DNA of 64,000 nt from Sipunculus nudus (GCA_026874595.1 CM049308.1:15376001-15440000); one strand, 5' to 3'; counted from the stretch's first letter, positions 35,356 through 49,533 are shown. Made by a program: numbers and translations. Notes: a model not told the origin generated them from the sequence alone.

Positions 35356-38300
35356 CCAGTAAAAATGGTGTCTGGACTTGTGGTTGCAGCATATGCCTCT
35401 ATTAGTAGCTGCACATTGGATGATGACACCCACTTACATCAGTATAGCCAGTCGCTTCCATTATACTCAAATCAACTGAAACATTACAAGATTTTATTCT
35501 TGTGATGGCCACAAGGGGTCCCCGTGGCATTATTGATTCATATTTACTAACATTTAACACCAGATAAATCAGTTGTGTAAATAGCCTTTGAACATGATAA
35601 TACTAAAAAAACAGCTTAATAAAGCAAAGAATTATCAGTACAGAAGAATCATTTTTAACCAAGCATTTCCCAATGAAGTGTATCCTGTGGCAACAGGTAC
35701 AGCTGGCCTTTTATATCTGTGACACCTTGTAATTCATGAAAAAAACGGTCATGCAGGAATAACGTTAAACATGTCCCGGTATGAGAGTGATTTAATCGGA
35801 GAAGGTCAGAACAAGTGTAGTCTTAACGTGCATGTAAGGGAATTTCTTGAAGAATATTGAACCTGTCTCCCTTTGTACCTGTTTTCAACCCTGTGCTCAA
35901 AGAGAGCCTTTGAAGGCTATTATCATTGTTAACGCTGGGTCATGTGGTGGAAAAGAATCAATGATAAATCATGCCCAAAAACCCTTCCTGGAATCTTACT
36001 TTACAGATCATATGCAGTGAACCGAGATCAAAGGGATATGCTAAGTCCATGGACAAAATGGCAGATGAAGCTTAAGTTTTTGTGATTACCACAAAGCTGT
36101 AGATACTGTCAACCAGAAATACTTCTTTTGATGATTCAGGTGTTTTCTGTGGCGGCTACATATAGAGAACAGACTAATTAGTGCTCATATTACGTCAGGA
36201 GTTTATCATGTCAAAACCTGTGACTTGGCTTGCTTATTCAGGAACACTCAATAAATAATTTACAGATTGGTTTTCAGTGTGTTGACTATGATGGCACTAT
36301 CATAGGAATGATTAAACCTCAAATTTTACTCACTCTGTTAAGAACAGTCCATCGTTAAATGATTGTTCATCATAAAATTTTATGCTTTTGCTATTGTATA
36401 CAAAGTAGATCAATCAGTCTTTTTGAGGAAAAACACATTTCTTTACATCTTTTGTCGGTATATTTTTCCTGATCCTGTTACAGTAGCTTTTTTATATCAC
36501 ATTTGTTAAAAGAAATCCCCCCAGTATCTTTAGGTCATGGTGAACCACTGAAATTATATAAATGTTTCCATTGAAAGATCAAATTTCTATTTTGGCTGTT
36601 AGTCCGGGGTTTTCCTATTTTTTTCCTTATTTCAGTGTATAATTTTGTGTTCTAGGTCCCATGTGCCCAATAAAAAAAATCACAGAAATCATCAACTTGT
36701 TATTGATAGATATTTGCAAGAAGTGCCAAAATTTATCACTTCAGCATATGTGAAATTCAGCTGCCCATATTTAATAATTAACAAAAATCTGAATACTCAA
36801 AAGCACACACTGCCACCTGTCAGGTAAATTCACTCAAAATTATATGTACATTAAAAATCATTTATTTTCATATCACCTATGTCAATGAGGGGATAATAAT
36901 AACCATTAAAATGATGTATGGCACAATATTGTACACAACACGGTTTTAGAGAACATTGCGAACATACGTCAACCGAATTCCTTTTATAAGTATAAGATGA
37001 GGAATTGTCTTTTGAACCATATATGTTCCTACATGCAAGCATAAAATTAAAAATTGATCACATATCTGCACTAAGAAGTCTGTACTGTCTGTGTGTGTTG
37101 TAATTATCTTTTCATAACAACAGATAGGATATCATATACTGACATGTTTCATGTTAAAAAACTGAAGGCTACTTTAAAATCAGTCGACTGTTACAGTCTG
37201 TTACTCCGCCAGCTCTAGCAACTTCTGAAGGACTCTTGACTGCTGTTGGCACTACTGCCAGCCAATAATACTGAATCAGACATATTCATGACGTTTCAGA
37301 CTGGAATATGAAGTGTTTCTGGCTAACCTTTTGTATATAAACAATGCATGAAGACCTCAGATAGCAGCTACTGAGTCTGTATTGCATCTTACATAGGCTG
37401 TATCTGTTATGAAATGCAGCCCGCAAGTCATATAAGAGAACTATTGCCTAGTCTCTTGGGGTATGATAACATCCTTACTGCGGCTGCTGTGTGTGGGCGG
37501 CTGGTATATGTTGACTGCTGGCAATAACCTGCGACAGGACATAAGGAATAATTGACAGTGGATGCAAAGTTTTGCTTCCGTTGACTTTACCTGCCATCTG
37601 ACATACATCTCTGAGATATATAACATGAATTATATTAATATGTACTGAAGTGTTGTTTTGTGTTTGTGTATTACCTAATGTTTTGTTTAACTGCAGTTAT
37701 ATGCAGATATAAAGTAAAGGTTGGTTTAAAGGGCTAGAACTATGTGAAACCATGTGTTTATCAGGTACACTGAGGATGTATATATTAACCTTACAACATT
37801 CCTGAGGATTAGATACCAATAATGTGTCTTGTATATACTATACTTAACCGTACCATACATTGATATAAAGCGGCTGTTACAGTACCCAATATTATATACT
37901 CTGCCAACTTCATTCATTAGCTGTTTAAGTATGATACTGTTTCTTTTGTAATAATTTGTGTTTTGTCTTACCTATTTTTTCTTTTCTGTGGAGGTGATAT
38001 CTGTGTTGTTACTCTAGGCATGCCCATCCTGTCCATACACACTGTCACTGAAGTACCTGGATCCCCTGGGAGAAACAAACTGTGCTTACCACACCTGTCA
38101 TCTCCAGTTTTCAAATGAAATAACCATCCATGTCCTTTATGAAGACTTGGGTTGCCAAGCACTAGTCATTTGTACTATCCAATATTGTCCGAGTTATTTT
38201 TAGACTGAATGAGAAAGTGAAAGTCTGACTTAAATGAATAAACACCTGCCAATTAAAGATCTGAATCTTCTTCTAAAATACAAAGTTTAGTGACTGGATA

Positions 38301-40560
38301 TACTAATCATCTATTTCTATTTCTTCCTACGAGATTAAACACTGTTTTACACATGATCAAGTCCTTATGGTCTAGCATAAAAACTAAGTTTGTATCTCCA
38401 TATATATTTTACTTTTATAAATCCCATCTCTTAAAAGTATAAATAATTCTATATAATTGGTAGTTTATTTAAGTGGCCTAATTTTGCTTTTTATCATTCT
38501 GTGTGATAAAAAATTTAGTTCTGCTACTGCCGGAGTAATCTTATTGTTGAGAATATCCTTTATTTCATTTTACTTCAAACCTTAGAGGAAAACAATATCA
38601 ATTATCAGATATACCAGTATGTGAATTAAAGAAAGTATTCCTAGATATAATAGAATGCCTAAATGGATCTGTCATTGTGTAGCTATTTTATCTCACATGT
38701 GCTTCAAACCGTAGTTGATGAAACAAGCACTGTATTAAGTATAGCAGTATTTTTAAATTGAGGAAAGTGTTAAGAAAATGAAATGAATGCTTAAATTGAA
38801 CCAGCAAAGACAGGAAAATATTAATTGTTTGAGAAAAGCGGTGTACCTAAATGATGGAAAACATTTCCAAAGATGTGAGAGATTTGTACTTTGCAGCATT
38901 CAATAGATGAAGGACACAACCCACATTGATATGAATAGTCTGTCAGTGATGTATATTTTACAATGGGACACTCTGAAAAACACCACGGACTAGGATTTTA
39001 CCATATTTACTCTGAGAAATGGTCTGTCCATTTGTCATTATCCGCTCATGCAGTCCTGTGATCTCTCGTGGATATCTGATGTTTTGTCATTTGTGTTTTG
39101 ATGCTTGGATTAATGCCTTAACAGTTGCTTATTTTGGCTCCATCACAAATGCAGCAGTTTTTGACATGTGAGCTACAGCCTTGGTTTAAGTCCCTCCACT
39201 GTCAATCAACAGTCTGTCAGCTTCAGTATTCAGCATTAGCTGCTGTTATTTCCCTAAGGATACATGTACTTAATGTTCCCTTAAATAAACTAGGCCATGG
39301 GGTGAACATAATTTTTGTCCATTTTTATCACATTCAAAACACTTGGACTCAGGTTTTATCAAGAAGAACTTACAAGAATGTATCTGTTTCTTAGACAAAA
39401 TATCTAGGGTAGTTTATTTCTAATACATTTCTATCTTATCAGTGTACGCTAAAATCACACGGAAAATAATGTTTTATATTTCAAGACTAATGCAATCGTC
39501 ATGCATTCATTGTTTTCCATATTTTCTTCAGGGCATCTTAATTGAACAGTTTCTTTTTACCTGTGGAATTTAGAAACATACTTGTTTTTATAATATCTAA
39601 AATACTGTCTAAATACTAGTTGAGCACAGCAAGTAAACAAAGCTGAAGAATGAGCAAAAATTGAGGTATTTCCATACATGAGGAAATCTGGTGACAAACA
39701 GTTTGCAAAAAAACTTCATCCCTCTTTAAGTAATCTTATTAACATACACACATTGGTTAATATGTAATTAGTACAGACATAATTAGCATATATGTACAAA
39801 TATGTACAGTTTGAGTAATCCTTGTAACAGACAAACATGAGTGTTAATTAAACGTAATCCATACAAAGTCCACCACACCAAGCAGGTGGAATTATGCTGT
39901 CTTCAGGGATGTTATTATTTGTTAAGAATTCTGTAACATTTGTCTTCTAAAATACTTTATGACATACTTTACCATTCAAGAATACTGCAAACAGTCCTTG
40001 TTTCTGTAATCCTTCAGAAATGCTCCATGAATGACAACTTCTTAGATCAAAACGAAGATAAAGAGCAGAAAAAAAATATGGCAAACTGCAATTCTTTTTG
40101 TTGGTGTCTTTTCACAATATTTTTAATCTGTATGAGAACTGCTTTTTGTAACATCTTTTACCCAGGTCCATATTTCAGCATGAACAAGGGAATTTTTGCT
40201 CAGTTTATATCAGATTGTTACTTTGGCTTGAGATAAAAACTGTAGGAAAAAGTGACATGACAATATATAAAATTTAACCTTGACAGGACAGTTAGTATGG
40301 GTAAGCGCTTCAGTTTTTCCAGAACATTTGGAGAGATAAAGATGCTTTTGATATAAATTTGCCAATATATGGTACCCATGATGACACCAACTTATAATCC
40401 AAGTAGCTGCTGGGATGAGCCCTGTGCCATCAGATATGAAATGAAAACGATACCATTCTGGCCACTTCTGATCTGTCTCAATGGTAATCTCTTCAGCCAT
40501 TGTATTTGATGTAAAGGTTGGGGTTTATAGTCTGATATCACTGATGATTTCAGTCTCATC
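35356..40560. other. long intronic stretch, mostly unique
   Basis: No gene or clear repeat. The 35700-36250 and 37160-37560 parts are less AT-rich than their surroundings and look unique, so they are candidates for conserved non-coding sequence. Frames up to 98 codons (39940-40236) lack recognisable domains and splice-bounded structure. Confidence 0.35.
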
Positions 40561-40589
40561 CGACTTTACACTTTGCCTTCCTGGTCTTT

Positions 40590-40848
40590 CGGGCCTGTTC
40601 ATTGTAGCTTTTCTCAGCTCCCTGGGTAGCATACAATCTAAGCAGCCATATCAGGCGCTAAAAGGTTATTCGTTCTACATTTGCCTTCCACCCATGACCA
40701 GTACATATTCACTCCTGGGTCCAGGGAGCACACCCTTGTAGTGAAGGCTTTGCCTAGGAGTCTTAGTGCAGACGGCAGTCAGAATAGGATGCAAGCCCAC
40801 AACCTTGCGGTCACAAATCAAGTGCCCTTATCCATTACGCCACCATAC
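40590..40848 (-). mobile_element. tRNA-derived SINE on the minus strand
   Basis: On the minus strand, TGGCGTAATGGATAAGGGC (box A, ending at 40842) is followed about 40 bases later by GGGCTTGCATCC (box B, 40787-40798), in an order and spacing matching a tRNA. The supposed acceptor stem and anticodon arm are degenerate and the sequence continues into a non-tRNA body toward 40590, so I read it as a SINE head, not a tRNA gene. It is a different family from the SINEs at 18-19.5 kb. Confidence 0.65.
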
Positions 40849-40859
40849 TCCATTGATGT

Positions 40860-43800
40860 ATTTATAATGTTGCTGTATGTGTTGTTAAAATGATCTGACT
40901 ACATTTCATATGAATGTAGCCTCTAATTCCTCAGAGGGAGTTTATTTATTGAGGACCTGTGCGTTATGAATGAGCAGTTTCTAGAATACAAGTTTTCTGT
41001 TTAAGAGACCACATAGTTTAGCCGAATAACTAAAGGATGTCCACATGGTCAAACATGTTTGACCAGATGTCCAAATTACAGCTGTAATTTGTTTATTCCT
41101 AGCCAAGGGCATTACTAATCTTTGTTTAAAGAGATTGGACACTTTCTAGGAATAAATATATCTGAACTTTAAGCTGAAAATCCAGTGTCCTGCCAGAGCT
41201 ACAAAGCAAAGTTACAAATGGTGGACATTCACAGAAACACAGGAATTTGCTCAGGCAGCTGACTACTGGATCATTGCTGGTCGCATATATCAAAGCCCAA
41301 AACTCTAAACTAGTTTCATATCATAACCATTGTACAATCATCCTAAGCTAGCAAACAAAAGGCATGGAAGACAGCACCCAAGCTGTACTGTTGACCTGGC
41401 TGAAACTTGGCCCAGCTGGCTCCCTCAGAAACTTGAAAAAATTGTAGATGAATAGTTTTAGTTATTTATTTTGACCAATTTTGAGGAAAAATTTTGAGAT
41501 GATAGAGTTGAGATAGCCTAAGATATAATTTTGTAGATGCCACACCAAGCCCAGCGCAAAAGTATTCAAGAGACACAGTCACCCTCTTTCAATCATTAAA
41601 TAACTTACAACTAGGTCATGTTCAGTACAGAACAAATATATATGAATGCCATTTTCTTATCTTTTGAATATACACAGACCTTATTGGTGTACTTTTATGA
41701 TAAGTTGTATGGAAATCAAAAGTAAATACTCAAAAATTTATCGAAGTTCTTTTTTTTTTTAAAGACACCGCAGTTTGAACAGTGTAGTATAGTTATAATG
41801 GCATAAGCATGTCAAAGGTAAACACATTGACCATACCTGACATCTGTATGACTGGTCCGTAGTACCCGGAGGAAGATCGTTTCACATGTCACCGCAGCCC
41901 CCCTCGCTCACTCTGAACACAATCGCGAATAGAAGTCTGAGGTCTGTTCCTGTCAGGGGCCTGTAATCATCATTTGTGGGATGAAGAAGGCTTCTATATA
42001 TAGCGGAGCATTTCATAGATTTCTTGCCGGTAGTCTTGATTGAAGAGATGGTTCAAGGGCGGCAGGGAAGGCACGGAAAATGTGTCATCTACCTGCAATC
42101 AGATGTTACATCAAGCCTGTAACAACATCCATCACCAGCTTAAACCAGGCTTCCACTGATTGTGGCCATCGCACCTGTGTAGCCATGAATTCCTGTTACT
42201 GTTTATTGCCGTTAGTTACGATTTGCCATGAGAGCATGGTCTCCTGGGCTTGTTAGGTCCATTGAGGTGACATGTTTTATGCGTATTATACTACCCTTGT
42301 ATCAAGGTGGTGGTGTTCACTGTAATCAATGCAAAACATTTGGGATAACTGAGATATTGAAGAAGATATCAAGATAGTATACCCTTTTAGTCAGGCTATA
42401 AGCATCTCATATTGATATACTTGTGTTATATAATATATTTATTTGATACATTATATAATATATTTATTTAATGTATCAGTCCATTGATAATATCAGCAGA
42501 CATTGATGTTTCATTGATGAAATATTATTAGTTATATTTATATATACCAAATATTTTACAAATTTAAGTTTAATTAATAATTTATTGTGATGTTTGTATG
42601 GATAAATATAATTTTCATTCTTCTTTGTTTAACAAATTCCTGTCATGGAACATACTTCATGGATGCCTTTATGGTCATGCTTTAACCCTTTGTGGTTGAC
42701 AATATGCTTCCTTAACCCATGAATACTCATTGATTTACACCAAAATTTAACCACTTTTAAACATCCACACTGCATGACTATATGTCAGATTTCATTAAAT
42801 GCATGAAATCATTTTTCAGACATCTTTTAGACACACACAGACACAGAATCAACTGAAAATAGTAACCCTAGCTTCACTCAGGGTAAATACATACATAAAT
42901 AAGGCGTCAGTAGGTTCATCGCAACAGTCATCATGTGAGTCAAAAGCCTTCACATCACGCTAAGACTGACTCTGGTCAAGCAGTCACGTGCCAAATTGTA
43001 ACAGTATTGTATCAGTACAGTTCACTATTTGCTATTTTCCTTCTAGCTTTTGATCAATACTTATGGCCCAGATGCTTTTAACCTCTCTTGGCTCTGTTGG
43101 AAATGTTATAGGCAGTCTTTGAAATTATTAAAGGGCTGATCCATAACATATTTTCAGTTTCCAGCTTTATGACTAATGCCTAGCTTTTACTTTCATGGGC
43201 ATCCTAGTGAATTATTGATATTTCATGCCATTTAAATTATATATGTATGAGCTCTAGTATTTTATTTGTCAGCAGTAAAGAAACTGTAATCATTTGTATA
43301 AGCTTTAAAATACCTGTTTCATAGTTTCAAAAGATAGAAAGCACCTGCAAAGTTGCCAGAAATCCAGCAAATTGATGAGATATCACTGTTCACATTTTTT
43401 TTAAAATGCACACACCATACTTTGGGTCTCTGCATGTAATTCTGTATGAAATCAATTAACATTGACACAATTTCGTTTGAAAAAAAAGTGTTTTTATATG
43501 TATGTTTAAGGATTTTTTTAAATGTATAAACTAAAGCAGGTTATGAACTACCGGATATACAAACTGTACAATATTCATTACATGCACATATTGATTTTCA
43601 AACACCTGTAGTTATGAATATCTTTAGTATTACCAGTGACAGCTTGAACACCCATCATGCTCCTTCAAGGTCCTTGTAATCATTGCTTGCATTAAATACG
43701 GAGAAAGTTGATTAAAATCCCGCTGAAGATGGAGGTGCATTGTTAGCAGGTGGTTGTATGACGGACCGACTCGGACCGTGTCTCCCACGTATCTTACTGA

Positions 43801-44095
43801 ATTGATCTTCTCCCAGGTGACCAACTGTAGATTACTAAACACTCTGGTCATGAACGTAGGATACTCCAGTCACTTCCTGTCCTATCTACATGTCAAATAT
43901 TCGCATCAGCTCAATGCTTAAAAAGCACATAATTCAATTATAAGATGTAATCCAATAAAAATGGATGTTACTGCCATCCCTATGCTTGCGCTGTAACATA
44001 TGGTCTGATAACTCCAGCTCATGTTGAGCCATAACTTATATTCCCTATGCTTATTATGTATTATCAAATTTGCTACTTTTATTCAATATTAACAC
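40860..44095. other. intronic stretch, no gene recognised
   Basis: Unique-looking. Two GC-richer parts (41830-42260 and 43620-43880) stand out; neither translates into a recognisable domain on either strand. A short inverted or duplicated ATTATATAATATATTTATTT occurs twice at 42426-42470. Confidence 0.35.
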
Positions 44096-44097
44096 AG

Positions 44098-44465
44098 TTT
44101 TTTTATAAGCCCATCTTATAGATGGGTCATATTCTGATATGGGCAGCATTCATCCATATTTCCACCTGTTGATTTTTCGCATTGCTGTAATAAACTTCCC
44201 CCTGAATTTTTTCAATTTTCATGAAACTCACCATGAATATTAAACAATACAGTTTATCACCCGAGTTTTATTTTCAGCAAAATATGCACATTTTTAAAGA
44301 GGTCAGAGGTCATCAGACTTCTCTGCATCATTCTGATTCTTGCCAATAAAGGGTCATTAATCACCTCACTTCAGTACTCAGCAAAATCTGCTCATATTTA
44401 ATGAGGTCAGAGGTCATCAGACTTACTACATGCTTATAAGCCACCTTGCAGTGCTCTTGTTTTTG
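44098..44465 (+). repeat. dispersed repeat with paired AGGTCAGAGGTCA motifs
   Basis: Begins TTATAAGCCCATCTTATAG...GATGGGTCATATTCTG and ends near GCTTATAAGCCACC. Inside, GAGGTCAGAGGTCATCAGAC occurs twice about 104 bp apart (44299 and 44403), next to CAGCAAAAT(A/C)TGC. This is a two-unit tandem repeat of a mollusc-style element. Confidence 0.7.
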
Positions 44466-44469
44466 ACAA

Positions 44470-45122
44470 TTTTGTTAGTGAAATTTATTATTTACTTTAA
44501 ATTTTCTGGATACTAGGGAAACATACTACAACACACTTAAAATTTGGATCCAAATAGTGACTTAGAGCTTCCAACACTTTAACATTCAATGAATGTTAAA
44601 CAATGCATGAATCAGGCACAATTAATACAGCCATATAAAATGTGATCCAAGCATTCGCGTAGAGCTATATATATGGAAAATAACAATACCTGTGCCTTTA
44701 AAAGAGCTATGCAGCAGGGACAGTGAAAGAACAAAATTGAACTTAAAATTGATAAGTGAAAGTAAATGTCTTCCTTAAGTTAAACTCTTGGTCGTAATAG
44801 GGCTTGGCATGAGTCAGTTGTGTTTAATAGCCATGACTAAGAATTAAATTGTCAAGTTTAATTGTTTTATAGTTGTAAGATATTAGGTGATGGAAAAAAG
44901 TAGCATTCTTATATTGTTGAAAAGACAGGAGAGAACTTATAAAATATAAAATGATGGTGATTAAGATGTAATTAACAAAGAGGCTTATTTTTTTATATTT
45001 TTTATATCAGATTATTATTTTAATATCTACATCAGCTTTGAAAATTAATAATTTAATTGAAGCTTAGGTTAGAGTTTGCAGGTTAGTCACAGGCAAATGA
45101 ATTTTAGGCAATGATTTATATC
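44470..45122. other. no feature recognised
   Basis: AT-rich sequence without credible ORF or repeat. Confidence 0.35.
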
Positions 45123-45125
45123 CTT

Positions 45126-46270
45126 TTTAGCGAACATGTGAGCTTATGCGATGGTGTGGCGTTGTCCATCATCTGTCGTCTGTACGTTAACCCATACAAT
45201 CTTGAAAACTGCTAGAGTTAGCATCACAATTTTTTTTGCAAAAAATTAGTCATCTAAAAAACTCTATCAGATTTTGCTTATTTTTTTGCTAACTGCATTT
45301 TCATAGATTTTATAGGGAAAAAGCTAAAAAAGCTTTAAAAATCTTCTTCTCCGAAACGGATCAGCCAAATTGTCCAATATTTCACAGAAATGATTCCTGG
45401 AACAATCTTTTTCAACTTTGTTCGATTGGTCCAAGTTTGGTGACTTTTGGCCGTGTTACAGGAAGTTGAACTTAGTCATCTTTCCAACAAAGCATACTAA
45501 AATTACAGTCTCAGAAACCGCTAGAGCTATCATCACCAAATTTTATGCCGATGTTGGTCACATGAGTCATATCTGAAATTGAGGTGTTGGTGGCGCCACC
45601 TGCATCAGCCTTTTTTTTGTACGGGGGTCATCAGTGCCTGCATCATACTGACGGCTACAGAAAACCTCTTCTTTGAAACTATATGGCCAAATTGTTTAAT
45701 ATCGCACAGAAATGATCCTAGGGTAGTGCTTTCTGAAGTTTGTTCAAATGGTCTCAGTTCAGTGACTTTTGGCTGAGTTATGGGAAGCTGAATTTAGTCA
45801 TATGCCGTAACAGCCCATTTTAGCTCAGTGGCTACAAAGATCTTCTTCTCAAAAACCTCTGGGCCAAATTCTTAAATCTCACACATTAATTATCCTTAGA
45901 TGTTGATAATTCAAGTTTGTACAAATGGTTTTGGTTCTGTGTTTTTTGGCTGAGTTATGGGAAGCTTAACTTAGCCATTTTGCTGTATTTTCCCATATGA
46001 GTTATAAACCTGTAAAACGTTTTTTGGCTGTTGCCACTGAGGCCAGTTTGTTTAATATTTTACAAGAATAATTCCCTGAATAATTCTTATAATAACTGTC
46101 TTTTATGGTTCCAAAGAATGAATTTTGGCTGAATTATAAAGATTGAATTGAGTCATTTTACCATATATGTTAGCTGTGTGAAGCAGATACATCTAGCCTG
46201 GCACCAGTTTATCAGCATTTGTTACATCATGCCTCTAGACATTTAGATTTCAGGTTATCTATGGTCAATA
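45126..46270 (+). repeat. TTTTTAGCGAA-headed dispersed repeat, copy 1
   Basis: Starts TTTTTAGCGAACATGTGAGC, then GATGGTGTGGCG, and continues with imperfect units containing TTGGCTGAGTTATGGGAAG, GGCCAAATT(G/C)TT and a GGTGGCGCCACCTGCAT block (45588). Copy 2 begins at 46498 in the same orientation. Short frames are repeat translations. Confidence 0.85.
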
Positions 46271-46497
46271 TTGACAAGAATGTTTTTTAAAAGCTTTTAA
46301 AAAATGTAGATTTATGATTTTAGATATTCCTCATGCCAGGCAATGTTTACAATCACAGGTATACAGCTCTCTGTGGGTATATAAAGTTGGCTGTACATTG
46401 ACTATAAATAATTGGATCCATACCCAAGTTAATTCAAGATTTTGCCATGAGTGAGATGTATCTGTATTATAATTTTGCATTCAGTATGCATCTGTAG

Positions 46498-47074
46498 TAA
46501 TTTTTAGCGAATCTTTGAGCTAATGCAATGGTGTGGCGGCGTCTCATCTGTATGTTTACCCATACTATTTTGAAAACACTGAAGGTAGCATCATAAAATT
46601 TAATGCAAAAAATTACCCATCTGAAAAACTCTGCATTATCTTAGATTTTTAGAGAAAAAGCTAAAAAAAACATTAAAAATCTTCTCCCCCGAAACGGTCA
46701 AGCCAAAGTGTTCAATATTTCACAGAAATAATCTTTTATACCATCTCTCTCAAGTTTGTTCAAATGATTCAAGTTCTGTGAATTTTGGCTGAGTTACAGG
46801 AAGTTGAACTTAACTATATGTCCAAAAAAGCATACTAAAATGACAGTCTCAGAAACGGCCAGAGCTATCATCACCAAATTTTATGCCAGTCTTAGTCACA
46901 TGAGTTATATATTAAATTCTGGTATTGGTGGTGCCACCTGCATTGACCTTTTTTTGTACGGGGGTCATTGGTCATCTGTACATTAACCCATAATTTCTCA
47001 GAAATATCAGGAGCTACCATCCCCAGATTTTATGCAATAATCTTTCACATATCAAATGTGGGATTTGGCTAATT
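46498..47074 (+). repeat. TTTTTAGCGAA-headed dispersed repeat, copy 2, left part
   Basis: Same start and order of blocks as 45126-46270, including GGTGGTGCCACCTGCATTGA at 46926. It is interrupted at about 47074 by the 2.45-kb element described next and resumes at about 49534 with the TAGATTTTATAGGGAAAAAG block that lies about 215 bp into copy 1. Confidence 0.85.
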
Positions 47075-49533
47075 TTTATGCCCCCGCCACAAAGTGGCCG
47101 GGGCATATAGTTTTACCCATGTCCGTCATTCCGTCCTTCTGTCCTTCCGTCCTTCCGAAATCAAACAGTTGTACGGACTTTTTTTCGCAATGCCTGCAGA
47201 TATTGGCCTAATTTTTGGTGTGTGGGCAGATATAGACCAGTTACAGATCGAGTTCGCGTTTTGTCCCGGTTGACCTACTTTTGACCGTTTTACGGCTCCT
47301 AAACTTAGAAAATTTCATGAAAAATAGAAATATTCATGACAGATACACATGTACGGACTTTTTTTCGCAATGCCTGCAGATATTGGCCTGATTTTTGGTG
47401 TGTGAGCAGATATAGACCAGTTACAGATCGAGTTCGCGTTTCGTCCTGGTTGACCTACTTTTGACCGTTTTACGGCTCCTGAACATATAAAATTTCATGA
47501 AAAATATGAAATTTCATGACAAATACACATGTACGGACTTTTTTTCGCAGTGCCTGCAGATATTGGCCTGATTTTTGGTGTGTTGACAGATATAGACCAG
47601 TTACAGATCGAGTTTGCGTTTCGTCCCAGTTGACCTACTTTTGACTGTTTTACGGCTCCTAAACTTAGAAAATTTAATGAAAAATAGAAATATTCATGAC
47701 AGATACACATGTACAGACTTTTTTTCGCAATGCCTGCAGATATTGGCCTGATTTTTGGTGTGTGGGCAAATATAGACCAGTTACAGATCAAGTTCGCGTT
47801 TCGTCCCGGTTGACCTACTTTTGACCGTTGTACAAACATAGAAAATTTCATGAAAAATAGAAATATTCATGAAAGATACACATGTACAGACTTTTTTTCG
47901 CAATGCCTGCAGATATTGGCCTGATTTTTGGTGTGTGGGCAGATATAGACCTGTTACAGATCGAGTTCACGTTTCGTCCTGGTTGACCAACTTTTGACCG
48001 TTTTACAGCTCCTGAACATAGAAAATTTCATGAAAAATATGAAATTTCATGACAAATACACCTGTACGGACTTTTTTTCGCAATGCCTGCAGATATTGGC
48101 CTGATTTTTGGTGTGTGGCCAGATATTGACCAGTTACAGATTGAGTTCGCATTTCGTCCTGGTTGACCTACTTTTGACTGTTTTACGGCTCCTGAACATA
48201 GAAAATTTCATGTAAAACATAAATTTTCATGACAAATACACTTGTACAGACTTTTCTTCACAATACCTGCAGATATTGGCCTGATTTTTGGTGTGTGGGC
48301 AGATAATGACCAGTTACAGATCAAGTTCACGTTTTGTCCCAGTTGACCTATTTTTGACCGTTTGACGGTGCTCTAACAAAGAAAATTTCATAAAAAGGTG
48401 CATATGTATGGACTTTTTTTCGCAGTGCCTGCAGATACGGGCCTGATTTTTGGTGTGTGGGCAGATATAGACCAGTTACAGATCGAGTTCGCGTTTTGTC
48501 CCGGTTGACCTACTTTTGACCGTTTTACGGCTCCTAAACTTAGAAAATTTCATGAAAAATAGAAATATTCATGACAGATACACATGTACGGACTTTTTTT
48601 CGCAATGCCTGCAGATATTGGCCTGATTTTTGGTGTGTGAGCAGATATAGACCAGTTACAGATCGAGTTCGCGTTTCGTCCTGGTTGACCTACTTTTGAC
48701 CGTTTTACGGCTCCTGAACATATAAAATTTCATGAAAAATATGAAATTTCATGACAAATACACATGTACGGACTTTTTTTCGCAGTGCCTGCAGATATTG
48801 GCCTGATTTTTGGTGTGTTGACAGATATAGACCAGTTACAGATCGAGTTTGCGTTTTGTCCCAGTTGACCTACTTTTGACTGTTTTACGGCTCCTAAACT
48901 TAGAAAATTTAATGAAAAATAGAAATATTCATGACAGATACACATGTACAGACTTTTTTTCGCAGTGCCTGCAGATACGGGCCTGATTTTTGGTGTGTAG
49001 GCAGATGATGACCAGTTACAGATCAAGTTCTTGTTTTCTCTCAGTTGACCTACTTTTGACCATTTGACTGCTCCTGAACATAGAAAGTTTCATGAAAAAT
49101 ATAACTATATGAAAAATTTTCATAACAAATGCATATGTACTTACTTTTTTTCCTCAATGCCTGCAGATACCACCCTGATTTTTTATGTGTGGGCAGATAA
49201 TGACAGTTACAGATCGAGTTCGCGTTTCATCCCGGTTGACCTACTTTTGATTGTTTTACGGCTCCTAAACATAGAAAATTTCATGAAAGACAGAAATTTT
49301 TATGGAAAATGCACATGTATGGACTTATTTTCACAATGCCTGCATATACTGGCATGATTTTTGATGTGTTGCTTGATAATGACCCGTTACAGATCGAGTT
49401 TGCATTTTGCCCTTGTTGACCTACTTTTGACCATACAACACCTCCTGAACTTAAAAATATTTTCAAAATTTTACAAATGTTTCTAATTTGCCCAAGGCGG
49501 GGGCATTTGTGTCGTTCCGACACATCTAGTTTT
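47074..49533 (+). mobile_element. GCCCCCGCC-headed element of 180-bp units inserted in another repeat
   Basis: Left end TTTTTATGCCCCCGCCAC with a TCCGTC-rich head. About 13 units of about 180 bp follow, each with ACGGACTTTTTTTCGCA, ATGCCTGCAGATATTGG, GATCGAGTTCGCGTTT and GTTGACCTACTTTTGACC. Right end GGCGGGGGCAT...GACACATCTAGTTTT. A GCTA sits on both sides (GGCTA before, GCTATC after), a possible 4-bp target duplication. The block 47221-47720 is repeated almost exactly at 48461-48960. Minus-strand frames of 118 and 98 codons are repeat translations. No transposase. Confidence 0.88.

Noticed and set aside
40775-40848. tRNA gene on the minus strand
   Set aside because: Box A and B are good, but the stems do not close well and the sequence runs into a SINE body.
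47495-49357. Minus- and plus-strand ORFs of about 97-118 codons
   Set aside because: They repeat every 60 codons with the 180-bp unit and appear in several frames; they are repeat translations.
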